Under the pieces are notes generated by a model that was given only the letters and a program-made list of their open reading frames with translations, made no database searches and was not told the DNA's origin. Both the position numbers and the translations under genes were made by a program. From Ignavibacteria bacterium (lineage in GTDB: Bacteria; Bacteroidota; Ignavibacteria; Tepidaquicellales; Tepidaquicellaceae), in the NCBI GenBank assembly GCA_016710985.1, contig JADJTX010000017.1:1-64000 (forward strand): 64,000 nucleotides of DNA, written 5' to 3'. This document shows, piece after piece, positions 1 through 9,909 of the stretch (position 1 is its first letter; each line of letters begins with the position of its first letter).

Positions 1-70
1 ACGATTCACTATTACCGATTAACGATTAACGATTAACGATTCACGATTAACGATTAACGATTAACGATTC
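1..70. repeat. 7-bp tandem repeat array (attaacg/attcacg)
   Basis: The window opens inside an array of 7-base units of the type ATTAACG, with interspersed ATTCACG variants. It continues off the left edge, so its length is unknown. It is the first of about a dozen short-unit arrays in intergenic DNA of this window. Confidence 0.85.
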
Positions 71-568
71 ACCAAATACATTTGCATTTTTACATATAAA
101 TATTTACTTTAATAAAAAAGCAAAACAACGCCTGAAGTTCTTTTAAAGGAAACAGCAACTATGAAAGACAAAAGACAAATAGACAGCTCCCCAAAAGAAA
201 GTATATAAAGTTATTATAATCTTTCCCCAAAGAGATTTTGTATTCCCCAAACGTTCATTAGAAATTCCATATTTGTTTTCACAGCACCTGAGGCTTGCCT
301 GCTATTGTATTGCGGAAAAGTTTTATTGGTATTTTTTTAAATTAAATGAATAAGTATTAATTCCATTTCTTCACGAACTCTGTTATAAAATTTGAAACAA
401 TTATTTCAAACTAAATAAATTACAATAAGGAGGCTCTATGTAAATTTAAATTGTTTAAGATTATTATGACCTTCTTTGGGAAGGCGGGGAAATAATAATT
501 TTAAATATACCGTGAGTTTCAGTCTATCAGCCTTCCGAAAAATTATCATTAATTTAAATTTTAAAGTC
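71..568. other. Intergenic region with a start-stop leader
   Basis: No gene is visible here. The one notable spot is a strong ribosome binding site, AGGAGG at 428-433, followed five bases later by ATG at 438-440 and immediately by TAA at 441-443. This is either a start-stop element upstream of the secreted protein that begins at 569 or the remnant of a lost gene. Confidence 0.5.
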
Positions 569-1925
569 ATGAAAAAAAAATCATTTTCATCCGAAGAGCT
601 TTTAGCCGCGATCCTGCTGATCACATTATCGTTATTTATTCAGCCCGTAAAAACAAGTGCAGACATTGTCGGCACCAACCGCGCGCTGCCGGTAATAAAC
701 GTTTTTCAGGATCTCACGTGGAATGTGCTTTCATCAAACCCAATTACACTGACAGGTTATACAATTGAAAGAGCCCCTTCAATTACATGGAATTCAGATA
801 ATCTCCTGTTCTACATTATCTTAAGAACAACATCATCCGCCACTTCACGGAGGCTGGCTACAATAAATCCCGCAACAGGTGTCTGTACCGATATCGGTGA
901 CATGGGCGGTAATTTTTCTTCATTAACATATTCAGCTGCAACGAGCACTCTTTATACAATGGGAGGAACGGGAAGCGGCCTCGAAGCGAATTCTCTTTTT
1001 ACCGTAAACATCAATACCGGTGTCCCTACATATCTTGCAGGTCCGTTTCCGTTAGGAACAGGCGGCGGTGCAATAATTGCATACAACTATATTGACGGAT
1101 ACATTTATCACTGGTCCGGATATCCTGTTTCATCCATGGAGAAAAATTGATCTTAATACGTTTTTAGCTACACCAGTTACAATGACAGGTGTATCTACAA
1201 GTGAAGTATTCGGAGCGGTTTTACAGGAACGGGTGATTTCATTATTACTGATTTTGGTTATAACGCTTATACTGTCACTTCAACAGGATTTACGACACTT
1301 CAGCAGTCCGGTTTAGTATTTCAGGTCAGAGGTCTTGGATATGTTGATGCATTGCTGCCCGTAGAGCTTTCTTCATTTATGTCATCTGTAAGCGGCAGGA
1401 ATGTTGATTTAAACTGGACTACATCACAGGAGACGAACAATGCAGGATTTGATATAGAGCGGCGAGACGCGAGAGGCGGGACGCAAGATGTCTGGATGAA
1501 GATCGCAACGGTTTCCGGTAACGGTACAACCTCGTCTCCGCAGAACTATTCTTACACTGACAGGAATTTAACTTCAGGAAACTATAACTACAGACTGAAA
1601 CAAACAGACTTCAACGGTAACTTGAGTATTTTAATTTGAGCAATGAAGTAATAGTTGGATTACCTGTAAAGTATGATATGTCACAAAATTATCCGAACCC
1701 GTTTATCCGTCAACAAAATTGGAATTTGGAATTCCGGAATTGGGATTTGTATCATTGAAAGTGTATAATGCTTCAGGAAAGGAAGTCGCAACACTTGTTA
1801 ATGAAATTAAGACTGCGGGATATTATACAATTAATTTCGGATCTAACATGCCGAGTGGAATTTATTTCTATACTTTACAGGCAGGCAACACTACAGTTAC
1901 AAAGATGATGATGCTTCTGAAATAA
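569..1925 (+). pseudogene. T9SS-secreted protein, frameshifted
   Basis: This is a secreted protein of about 450 residues read in alternating frames. The start is ATG 569, which gives a signal peptide (MKKKSFSS, a hydrophobic stretch, then a cut near TSA-DIVG). The middle part, with GGNFSSLTYS and TLYTMGG motifs, resembles a beta-propeller-like repeat protein. A fibronectin-III-like domain (LLPVELSSF, LNWTTSQETNNAGFDIE) is followed by a T9SS type A sorting domain ending KMMMLLK. The frame breaks near 1140, 1215, 1623 and 1703. At 1703 the expected NPFNPST coding sequence lacks one A, and at 1623 one base is missing from the NFEYFN codons. Each break restores sense by a single-base change, which fits sequencing error better than decay. 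The cargo function is unknown. The product would be exported by Sec and then passed through the T9SS to the cell surface. Confidence 0.75.
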
Positions 1926-1964
1926 GGGCATTTGTCCTGTGATAACTGTTAAATGATTAAAATT

Positions 1965-2550
1965 TATTATCAAAATTTTATTAAACATCCCGTAGGGATG
2001 AAATATTAGTAACAACTAATGGAATACTAAATCATCCCGTAGGGATGAAATGACACTATCAGGCTGTATCACATCTAATCCCTACGGGATTGGTTTTGTT
2101 CATCCTACAACTATCCCTACGGGATTGGTTTTGTGTGTCTAATTCCACTAATCCACGGGATTGGTTTTGTATGTCATTAATTCCTACCAATATCTAATCC
2201 CTGCGGGATTGGTTTTGTGTGTCATTAATTCCTACCAATATCTATCCCTCAGGTTGGTTTTGTATGTCATTAATTCCTACCAATATCTAATCCCTACGGG
2301 ATTGGTTTGTGTGTCATTAATTCCTACAATATCTAATCCCTACGGGATTGGTTTTGTATGTCATTAATCCCTACCAATATCTATTCCCTACGGGATTGGT
2401 TTTGTATGTCATTAATTCCTACCAATATCTAATCCCTACGGGATTGGTTTTGTATGTCATTAAATCCTACCAATATCTAATCCCTACGGGATTAGTTTTG
2501 TGTCATTAATTCCTCCAATATCTAATCCTTACGGGATTGGTTTTAACACA
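1965..2550. repeat. Palindrome array (ATCCC-gta-GGGAT core)
   Basis: Two units on the left (about 1986-2050) read CATCCCGTAGGGATGAAAT. They face about eleven units on the right (2077-2545) in the opposite orientation, each with ATCCCTACGGGATTGG followed by a conserved TTTTGTATGTCATTAATTCC tail and CTACCAATATC. Unit spacing is about 45-51 bases. Because the sequence between the palindromes is conserved, this is not a CRISPR array. A smaller copy of the same two-sided arrangement lies at 12445-12610. Both copies follow the stop codon of a T9SS-secreted protein. Confidence 0.85.
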
Positions 2551-2685
2551 TCTACAGAGTTGCAAAATTGATGAATGAATTATTAAGATTGATTACAGGA
2601 CAAATGTCCGTATAGTAAATAATTACTAATTAGTTGTTGATCATTGGAAAGCCGGGATGAAGAGTCTTGCGGCTTTTTAATTTTG

Positions 2686-2818
2686 GTATTGGGTATTGAG
2701 TATTGGGTATTGAGTATTTGGTATTGAGTATTGGGTCTTGGGACATTTGACGTCTCACGTCTCACGTCTCGCGTTTCACGTTTCACGTTTCACGTCTCAC
2801 GTCTCACGTTTCACGTTT
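2686..2818. repeat. Two adjoining 7-bp repeat arrays
   Basis: From 2686 to about 2742 the unit is GTATTGG/GTATTGA. From 2749 to 2818 it is ACGTCTC/ACGTTTC, about ten copies. Both units are 7 bases long with point variants between copies. The stretch 2819-2990 then holds loose, degenerate repeats around ATTGTTAACAA and no gene. Confidence 0.8.
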
Positions 2819-3009
2819 GTTAACAACTTCAAAACAATTGTTAACAAAGCCTAAACTATTGTCAGCAACTCCAAAGCATTGTTAGTAAAGTACAGTTTAA
2901 TGTTAGCAACTTTAGTATAATTGTTGAAAACTCGCGGTAAGCTGTCTGACTCAACCCGAAGAATTAACATAGGATAGCCTTTCCTGTTTTTCAAAAGAAT
3001 CCCGCCGAT

Positions 3010-3086
3010 GTTGGTGTTCCAAAAAGCTTGCCTGACGTGTTAGTTAGTCCTTAGAGTTCACATGCAAACTTTTTGGAACACCAACA
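3010..3086. repeat. Palindromic element, copy 1
   Basis: A 77-base element with terminal inverted repeats. The left arm GTTGGTGTTCCAAAAAG and the right arm CTTTTTGGAACACCAAC pair over about 22 bases with one mismatch. The loop is TGACGTGTTAG followed by a short unpaired stretch. A second copy with the same loop lies at 3238-3312. It has no coding capacity and resembles a REP- or MITE-like element. Confidence 0.75.
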
Positions 3087-3237
3087 ACTTTAGCTAACGC
3101 AAGAATTCAAAATTATTCTTTAGTTAAGAATTACTAAAATAAAATTATTTATCGTCGTAGTAAAGTTTGATTTTAAATTTCACACTAAGTTAGTATCAAA
3201 GTTATATTACTTCGCACATTTTCCCTGGGGCTTTGTT

Positions 3238-3312
3238 GTTGGTGACCAAAAAGTTTGCTTGACGTGTTAGCTAGTCCTTGGAGTTCACATGCAAACTTTT
3301 GGGAACACCAAC
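3238..3312. repeat. Palindromic element, copy 2
   Basis: The second copy of the hairpin element at 3010-3086. The loop TGACGTGTTAG and the following AGTCCTT-GAGTTCACATGC are kept, while the left arm has changed (GTTGGTGACCAAAAAG), so the outer stem is less perfect than in copy 1. Confidence 0.75.
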
Positions 3313-3322
3313 AAAGGCGGAA

Positions 3323-3378
3323 AATTATTAATTCTTAATTATTAATTATTAATTCTTAATTATTAATTCTTAATTCTG
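3323..3378. repeat. 7-bp tandem repeat (attatta/attctta)
   Basis: A short array of ATTATTA and ATTCTTA units lies just upstream of the promoter-like sequence at 3414. Confidence 0.7.
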
Positions 3379-3413
3379 TTTTCTTCGTTTTCACAAATCG
3401 GAAATTTTACCAT

Positions 3414-3442
3414 TTGACAAAACGGAATATTGGTAATAAATT
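3414..3442 (+). promoter_or_regulatory. Sigma70-like promoter
   Basis: TTGACA at 3414-3419 and TAAATT at 3437-3442 are separated by 17 bases, 36 bases before the ATG at 3478. The match to a general housekeeping promoter is good. Bacteroidota-type organisms often use other promoter sequences, so this remains tentative. Confidence 0.4.
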
Positions 3443-3477
3443 GTCATCGGTTATTTATTAACTTAAAATAAAAAACT

Positions 3478-4800
3478 ATGACAACGAAAACTTTCTTTAC
3501 CGCAATGTGTATTGTTGCTTTGATGACAGTAACATTAAAGCTCAGTTAATTGAAGAGAGCTTTGACTATCCTGCCGGGGATTCAATCGGCGCTCACGGCT
3601 GGGTGCATTTCAGTCCTAACTCAGGGACATTAAACAGGATTATGGTGACTGATCCCGGTCTGCAGTATGCCGGATTTCAGACACAGGGTATTGGTAATGC
3701 AGCTACTCTGACCAATACAGGTCAGGATTCTTACAAACCTTTGTCTTCGGTTCAAAACTCGGGAAGTGTTTATTCATTTTTCCTTGTGAGAGTTGATACG
3801 GTAAGAACGACAGGAGATTACTTCTGCGCATTTCTTACATCAACTTCATCAACTAATTTTCTCTGCAGGGTCTATGCAAGGAAGATGTCTTCGACTGCCG
3901 TTAACTTCGCTTTCGGATTGAGTAAAACGACTACAACAGGCGGAGTGCAGTGGAGTGATACAGTTTATACAAAAGGCACAACGTATCTCGTTGTAATGAA
4001 ATATACATTTAACAGCGCTTCAAATACAGATGATGAGGTAAGTCTTCACATCTTCTCATCCGGAGTTCCTTCAATAGAGCCTGCGCCTGTGATCGGTCCG
4101 CTTACAGGTACGGGTACAGACGCTGCAGACATCGGAAGATTCGCATTGAGACAGGGTTCGGAATCTTCAGCTCCGAATTTAAAGATAGATGAAATATTTA
4201 CCGGTACAAGCTGGAGCGGTGTGCTTCCGGTCGAAATGTCTTCCTTCGGTTCATTTGTAAAAGGAAGAGACGTCAATCTGTACTGGAGCTCGGAAGGGGA
4301 AATCAATAACCTGAGATTTGAAGTAGAGCGGTCAGATGTCAAAGGTCAGATGTCAAACGAATGGACAAAGATCGGAAGTGTCGCAGGAAACGGGACAACA
4401 TCCTATCAGAATAGTTACACATTTACCGACAGAGGATTGTCAACGGGAACATATAACTACAGGTTAAAACAAATTGACATTAACGGAAACTTCGAGTATT
4501 TCAACTTAATGAATGAAGTTAATATTGGTATTCCGGTAAAGTATGATCTTTCCCAGAACTATCCGAATCCGTTTAATCCTGTTACAAAAATAAATTTTGA
4601 TCTGCCGTCAGACGCAATGACCGTTCTCAGAATATTTGATATCTCAGGCAGGGAAGTATCAACACCCGGTAAACGAAGTAAGAACTGCCGGATATCATTC
4701 GGTCATTTTCAATGCAGCCGGTATGTCAAGCGGAGTTTACTTTTATACTTTATCGGCAGGAGACTTTGTATCAACAAAGAAGATGCTGCTTGTTAAATAA
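3478..4800 (+). pseudogene. T9SS-secreted LamG-like protein, frameshifted (paralogue 1)
   Basis: A secreted protein of about 440 residues. ATG 3478 starts a signal peptide (MTTKTFFTAM...TLKAQ). One A is missing in the A-run near 3538, which shifts the frame into the mature protein (LIEESFDYPAGDS). A concanavalin/LamG-like domain fills roughly residues 25-245. A fibronectin-III-like segment (LPVEMSSF, LYWSSEGEINN) follows, then a T9SS type A sorting domain. A second break near 4671 (CCC where the paralogue has CC) garbles the last 45 residues. Restoring it gives an end of KKMLLVK at 4800. The next gene (5160-6480) is a paralogue, nearly identical at DNA level over the last 200 bases. Ligand and role are unknown. 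Confidence 0.75.
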
Positions 4801-4867
4801 CACTATCAATAATATTTTTATCAGTAACTGTTGCCGTTTCAAATAAAGAAAACAGCGAAAACACATA

Positions 4868-4913
4868 GCCCTTCCCCTCCTCTCTGAAGAGCATAAAGGG
4901 GAGGGCTTTGTTA
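4868..4913 (+). terminator. Hairpin terminator-like repeat
   Basis: AGCCCTTCCCCTCC pairs imperfectly with GGGGAGGGCTT, followed by TTG. It follows the secreted gene ending at 4800. A related degenerate hairpin (AACCCTT...GAGGGTT) occurs at about 38400-38445, so this may be a dispersed palindrome that also serves as a terminator. Confidence 0.45.
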
Positions 4914-5076
4914 ATGATGAACATATCCTACAGCAAATAAAAAAATCCGTTATTTTTCCGCTTAATCATCGTTATCTGCAAAGCAAAGGCACTTTGACAA
5001 ATGCGACAAATGCGACTTGGGAATATGTGGTCTTTTTTATTGGATTAATAATTATATTTATATCAAGTTCTATTTT

Positions 5077-5084
5077 TATCTTTG
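5077..5084 (+). promoter_or_regulatory. Possible Bacteroidota -7 box
   Basis: TATCTTTG matches the TAnnTTTG -7 element of Bacteroidota promoters, 76 bases before ATG 5160. No clear -33 TTTG partner is visible, so this is weak. Confidence 0.25.
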
Positions 5085-5159
5085 CGGCAAAAAAATTAAA
5101 TCTGAAAATTTTTAAAAGATTATTAAATAACTATTTATAAACTTCAAAAAATAATACTT

Positions 5160-6480
5160 ATGAAAAAATTAATTCTCATTTTATGCTTTGCTCTTTCTAC
5201 TACAATTTCCTCTAAAGCACAGTTACTGACAGAAAGTTTTGACTATCCTGCCGGCGATTCTTTGCAGCAGCACGGCTGGGTTCCTTTCAGCGGCACTGCA
5301 AACGGCTTGTTTGTTACAACGCCCGGATTGGATTACGCCGGATATCAGTTGCCGGGTATAGGTAATGCAACGTCTCTTGTAAATACAGGTCAGGATTCTT
5401 ACAAGCAGCTTTCTTCTAATCAATCATCCGGAAATGTTTATTCTTTCTTTATTGTAAAAGTGGATACAGCAAGGATATTAAACGGAGTAGGCGACTTTTT
5501 TCTTCGGATATCTGCCATCAACTAGTACAACAAATTATGCCTGCAGGGTATATATCCGAAGATCAATTACACTAACAAATAGATTCGCTTTTGGTATTTC
5601 AAAAAGTGCCATATCAGGGGGTGCTGTTATTTGGAGCGATTCTATCTATACAATTGGGACAAAATATCTGCTGTGCGCTAAATACACTTTCGTAAGCACA
5701 ACAACAACCGATGATCTCGTGAGCTTATTTGTGTTCTCATCCGGAGTTCCATCTATCGAACCGACTCCCACTCTTGGACCTGTTACAAGTACAACAACAG
5801 ATGTTGCTGATATAGGAAGATTTGCTTTAAGGCAAGGACTTAACACTACATCTGCAAGTATGGTATTAGATGAAATTTATGCCGGAACAGACTGGACAAC
5901 TTTACTGCCGGTGGAATTATCTTCCTTTTCATCATCAATTATTAAAAGAGATGTAAAATTAAACTGGGTAACAGCTTCTGAAACAAATAATTCAGGATTT
6001 GAAATAGAGCGGTCAAACGTCAGGGGTCAAATGTCAAACGAGTGGACAAGAGTCGGAAGTGTATCCGGAAACGGAACAACAACCTCTTCTTCAAGCTATA
6101 CCTTCACAGACAAAGGATTAGCAACAGGAAATTACAACTACAGGTTAAAACAAATTGACTTCAACGGAAATTATGAATACTTTAATCTAAATAATGAGGT
6201 CAATATCGGCATTCCTGTAATATATGACCTGTCACAGAACTATCCGAATCCGTTTAATCCTGTTACGAAAATAAATTTTGATCTGCCGTCAGACGCAATG
6301 ACCGTTCTCAGAATATTTGATGCATCAGGCAGGGAAGTATCAACACCGGTAAACGAAGTAAGAACTGCCGGATATCATTCGGTCATTTTCAATGCATCCG
6401 GTATGTCAAGCGGAGTTTACTTTTATACTTTATCCGCAGGAGACTTTGTATCAACAAAGAAAATGCTGATATTGAAATAA
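5160..6480 (+). pseudogene. T9SS-secreted LamG-like protein, frameshifted (paralogue 2)
   Basis: A secreted protein of about 440 residues with a signal peptide MKKLILILCFALSTTISSKAQ. Its LamG-like N-terminal domain is clearly homologous to the upstream gene (ESFDYPAGDS, NTGQDSYKQLSS). The frame breaks once, near 5496, inside a run of six T. With five T the protein continues FFFGYLPS and joins the downstream frame. A fibronectin-III-like segment (LPVELSSF, LNWVTASETNNSGFEIE) precedes the T9SS type A sorting domain ending KKMLILK. It is the less damaged of the tandem pair and serves as reference for the damage in the first copy. Expected location is the cell surface or outside the cell. Confidence 0.8.
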
Positions 6481-6511
6481 GGCTATTTATAAAAATCATT
6501 TAGTGTCATTT

Positions 6512-6546
6512 AAGGCTGTGGGACAACCTCCTCACAGCTTTTTTTA
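6512..6546 (+). terminator. Rho-independent terminator
   Basis: AGGCTGTGGG pairs with CTCACAGCTT over a short loop and is followed by seven T. It lies 32 bases after the stop codon at 6480. Confidence 0.75.
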
Positions 6547-6594
6547 TGTAAATTTTGAAAATCACTAAATTCTTTTCTCACAGATAAAACAGAT

Positions 6595-6766
6595 TTTTAG
6601 CACAGAGGCTCGGAGGCACTCAGAGGTTAAATCATCCACATACTTTACGAACACGATAATTCCTACCTGTAAAGAGTCTGTCTCATAAAATCACTATTAA
6701 CCACGAAGTCACAAAGACACTAAGGAAAATGTTTTAAATCATTGAGTGCTTTGTGCCTTTGTGCTT
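6595..6766. repeat. CACAGAG/CACAAAG-type repeat remnants
   Basis: TTTAGCACAGAGGCTCGGAGGCACTC lies at about 6598-6630. A hairpin-like pair (ACCACGAAGTCACAAAGACAC at 6700-6720 facing TTTGTGCCTTTGTGCT at 6750-6765) follows. Both belong to the dispersed inverted-repeat family also seen at 48381, 59347, 60064, 61392 and 63889. The rest of 6481-6901 holds nothing recognisable. Confidence 0.6.
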
Positions 6767-6901
6767 TGATTGCAAAATATTTCCAGTTTTGAGACACATT
6801 ATGAAATTGTAGTATACAGAGTAAAAAGTATTCGGATATTAAATCATCTTAAAAATCATAACTAAAATTTGTAAGTTCAAAAAATAATACAAAAGTAAAA
6901 A

Positions 6902-7579
6902 ATGAACATACTCTTAATAGAAGACGAAAAGAAGATTGCAGCATTCATAAAGAAAGGTTTAAAGGAGCAGTCATACAATGTAGACGTGGCGTATGACGGC
7001 ATTAAAGGACAGCATCAGGCGGAATTGAATGATTATGATGTGATAGTTCTTGACATAATGCTACCGGGGCAGGATGGCTGGAGAACCTGCAGCAACATCA
7101 GGGAATCCGGAAACAAAACACCAATATTAATGCTGACATCACTCGGACAAACTGAAGATAAAGTCAAAGGGTTGAACATGGGTGCTGACGATTATCTTTC
7201 CAAGCCGTTTGAATTTAAGGAGTTCCTTGCAAGAGTAAGAGCTTTGGAAAGAAGAAACAGCAGAGCGGAAAAGCAATCGGTTCTGAAAATTGATGATCTG
7301 ATAATGGATACCGCTGAGCATACCGTATTTAGAAATAATACAGAGATTAGTTTAACTGCCAAAGAATTTGCTTTGCTCGAATATCTGGTAAAAAATAAGA
7401 AGAGAGTAATGACAAGGACGCAGATATCCGAAAGCGTCTGGGGACTTGATTTTGACAGGGGAAGCAATGTAGTGGATACTTATATAAAATTTCTCCGGCA
7501 GAAGATAGATAAAGGATTTTCAAAGCCGCTGATACATACAGTCATAGGAGTAGGATATGTGATGAGGGAAGAAAAGTAA
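6902..7579 (+). CDS. OmpR/CusR-type response regulator
   Basis: A 225-residue two-domain regulator. The receiver domain fills residues 1-115, with acidic residues in LIEDE, phospho-acceptor Asp51 (VIVLDIMLPG) and the conserved Lys101 (SKPFEFKEF). The C-terminal winged helix (about 130-225, LTAKEFALLEYL and VDTYIKFLRQKI) is of the OmpR/PhoB class. The TAA stop shares one base with the ATG of the sensor kinase gene, so the two are translationally coupled. The closest general class is CusR/CopR-like (MNILLIEDE...TYIKFLRQKI), but no metal-related gene lies nearby, so the signal cannot be named. Confidence 0.95.
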   Translation: MNILLIEDEKKIAAFIKKGLKEQSYNVDVAYDGIKGQHQAELNDYDVIVLDIMLPGQDGWRTCSNIRESGNKTPILMLTSLGQTEDKVKGLNMGADDYLSKPFEFKEFLARVRALERRNSRAEKQSVLKIDDLIMDTAEHTVFRNNTEISLTAKEFALLEYLVKNKKRVMTRTQISESVWGLDFDRGSNVVDTYIKFLRQKIDKGFSKPLIHTVIGVGYVMREEK

Positions 7580-9027
7580 TGAAATTATTCAAAACAGTCC
7601 GGGGGCAGTTATCTTTTTATTTTGTATTAGTATTCGGAATCACTCTATGCATCTTCAGCGCAGTTCTTTATTCCGTATTTGCCCGGCAAAACCGCGCTGA
7701 GTTTGATAAGGCTATGATCACATTTGCAAAAACAATAAGTGAAGAAATGCAGCAGGGGGGCTTTCAGTCGGGAACATCAAAAGATATTACAGAGTCATTT
7801 GTACCGTTCAGCACTCCAAAGCAGCAGTATTTAGAGATCAGGGATGAATTGTCTCAACCGGTATTTAAGCTCAGAGAATTTGATCTGCCTTTAAATCATG
7901 ATCTGTTCAATGAATCCTTAAATGGAAATCCCATATTCGAAACAGTTTATGATGATGCGGAAAATAAATTCTGGGATTCTTACGGTGTAAGAATATTGCT
8001 CTATCCTGTCTCATACAAATCAGAAAAAAATGTAATTGTCATTGCAGTATCTCTTTCGAACCTTGAAAGCACACTCTTTAAGTTTCGTCTGATCCTGTAC
8101 ATTGCAATTCCGCTGACACTGCTTTTGTCTTCAATTCTCGGCTGGGTATTTTCCGGAAAAGCATATGCGCCTGTCAGCGAACTAATAAAAAACTCCAACC
8201 GCATCACTGCAAATAATCTTGATACAAGGCTGCCGGTAAGCGATTCAGGAGATGAGATCTCTAAATTAGCTGCAACTTTAAACAGCATGATGGAGAGACT
8301 GCAGAGATCTTTTCTCGTTTTAAAACAATTTACTTCAGATGCATCACATGAGTTAAGAACTCCTTTGACAATATTAAAAGGAGAAATTGAAGTTGCGTTG
8401 AACAAAGAAAGAACTGCTGAAGAATACGAAAGGATATTAAAGGATAACCTTGATGAAGTAGAAAGACTTCAAATGATAGTAGACGGATTGCTGACCCTGA
8501 GCCGGCTTGAGTCAGGAAAGAAACCGCAATACAGCGAAAGAGTGAATCTGGATGAATTGCTGATAGAAGCCGTCTCTAAGATCAGTTATATGGCAGGAAT
8601 GAAAAATATAAAAATAATTTTAAAGTTTAACGAAGAGAACAACGACGAATACAAACAGCTTTTTGTCAGAGGGGATCTGAGCATGCTGCTGAATGTATTC
8701 ATGAATCTTCTTGAAAATGCAGTTAAGTATTCCAATCCGGACAGTGAAATAATCTGTTCGGAAATTTTCATTCCTTCAGAAAACACAATTCATATTTCCA
8801 TACAGGACAATGGTATCGGCATTTCTCCCGAAGATCTTGATAAAGTTTTTGACAGGTTTTACAGGGCTGATCACTCAAGGACAAGAGATGGCAGGCATGG
8901 AATAGGACTGGGACTTTCGATAGCTAAATCGGTCATTGAAGCACACAATGGTAATGTTTCAGTGAAAAGCAATCCCGGCAGCGGAACTGTCTTTACTGTT
9001 ATTCTTCCCGGCATATCTGAAAATTAA
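7579..9027 (+). CDS. HAMP-domain sensor histidine kinase
   Basis: A 482-residue membrane sensor kinase. The first transmembrane helix spans about residues 11-35 and the second about 168-190. Between them lies a periplasmic sensor region of about 130 residues. A HAMP domain follows (about 190-243, with PVSELIKNSNRI), then HisKA with the phospho-accepting His257 in SDASHELRTPL, then an ATPase domain with the N box (NLLENAVKYS), DNGIGISPEDL, the F box (FDRFYRAD) and the GIGLGLSI G2 box. It overlaps the response regulator by one base and is presumably its partner. The sensor region shows no recognised domain. Confidence 0.95.
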   Translation: MKLFKTVRGQLSFYFVLVFGITLCIFSAVLYSVFARQNRAEFDKAMITFAKTISEEMQQGGFQSGTSKDITESFVPFSTPKQQYLEIRDELSQPVFKLREFDLPLNHDLFNESLNGNPIFETVYDDAENKFWDSYGVRILLYPVSYKSEKNVIVIAVSLSNLESTLFKFRLILYIAIPLTLLLSSILGWVFSGKAYAPVSELIKNSNRITANNLDTRLPVSDSGDEISKLAATLNSMMERLQRSFLVLKQFTSDASHELRTPLTILKGEIEVALNKERTAEEYERILKDNLDEVERLQMIVDGLLTLSRLESGKKPQYSERVNLDELLIEAVSKISYMAGMKNIKIILKFNEENNDEYKQLFVRGDLSMLLNVFMNLLENAVKYSNPDSEIICSEIFIPSENTIHISIQDNGIGISPEDLDKVFDRFYRADHSRTRDGRHGIGLGLSIAKSVIEAHNGNVSVKSNPGSGTVFTVILPGISEN

Positions 9028-9269
9028 GATTCCCTTGACGCTTCTGCCGTTATTGACTGACATTGTCAGTAAAGTATGTCATTCATTCATACATAAAGCT
9101 CATTTCATTACTGCATAATGCTCATTATTACGGCATATGCATTGATACTATTATAAAGAATAATACATAATTTGCAGGACAGGGAAATTTCCACAATGAT
9201 TTTCACACCGTTTTCATCCCTTCTTTCTGATTATTTTTGTAAAGAATTTAACGGAAAGGTAACAAACAG

Positions 9270-9569
9270 ATGAATCAATACAGGTCAATAAGACAGGGAA
9301 TAATTGCAGTAGCGGATATAACTTTTTACACCATTGTAAACGGAACACTCAAAGTACTTGGCAAAACGGACACTGAAAATGAATTAGAACCGGAAGTCTT
9401 ACAAACAATAAAAAAAATGTATCCTGATTCTGAAATTACAGCTGCTGAAAGTGTAAGTGAAAAAGGCAAATTAGTATTTAAGGTTGAAAGCGGTAAAGGA
9501 AAAGTAAATAACAATACAAGGTTTTCAAAGGATGACGGTGAGTTTATTGACATTAACTCTGTCGATTGA
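9270..9569 (+). CDS. PepSY-like small protein
   Basis: A 99-residue protein with no signal peptide or membrane helix. The central part (VLQTIKKMYPDSEI...KGKLVFKVESGKGK) looks like a single PepSY-like unit: a helix with a Pro-Asp turn, then beta strands. PepSY-type proteins are often encoded next to two-component systems, as here (242 bases after the kinase). A -7-like TATTTTTG lies at 9232-9239. The role is not known, and the family assignment rests on pattern only. A strong hairpin follows the stop codon. Confidence 0.6.
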   Translation: MNQYRSIRQGIIAVADITFYTIVNGTLKVLGKTDTENELEPEVLQTIKKMYPDSEITAAESVSEKGKLVFKVESGKGKVNNNTRFSKDDGEFIDINSVD

Positions 9570-9570
9570 G

Positions 9571-9596
9571 GGGGTGATATTTGATAATATCACCCC
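9571..9596 (+). terminator. Strong hairpin after PepSY-like gene
   Basis: GGGGTGATAT pairs perfectly with ATATCACCCC around a six-base loop, directly after the stop codon. No long T run follows, so it may stabilise the mRNA end or terminate inefficiently. The rest of the gap to 9910 is featureless apart from a second CACCCC motif near 9640. Confidence 0.65.
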
Positions 9597-9909
9597 TTCG
9601 GGGTTAATATGTAGTATAAATAATTTCTCTATAATTCTTTCACCCCTCGAGGTTTCCATTAATGTTTTATTTATTTATCATGAATGAAGTAAAAATCCTC
9701 CACTGCATTTCAAATTGAACTAAAATTTTATCACTCAAATCTTTTCAGAAAATCAGCGAGTATCCGTCAGATCAGTATTATCAGCGTTAATAAAATGAGT
9801 TGTCTTATCTGAGATAAGAAAGTCGTATTGGAATAGTAGTTTATTCTTATGTGGAATTTTTATAATTTTGAATCATATAAATTATTCTTTCACATAAATA
9901 GTTAAAGGT

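Noticed and set aside
2077..2545. CRISPR array or a 68-residue gene (2161-2367)
   Set aside because: The 'spacers' share the same TGTCATTAATTCC core, and the frame is only the translation of the repeat unit.
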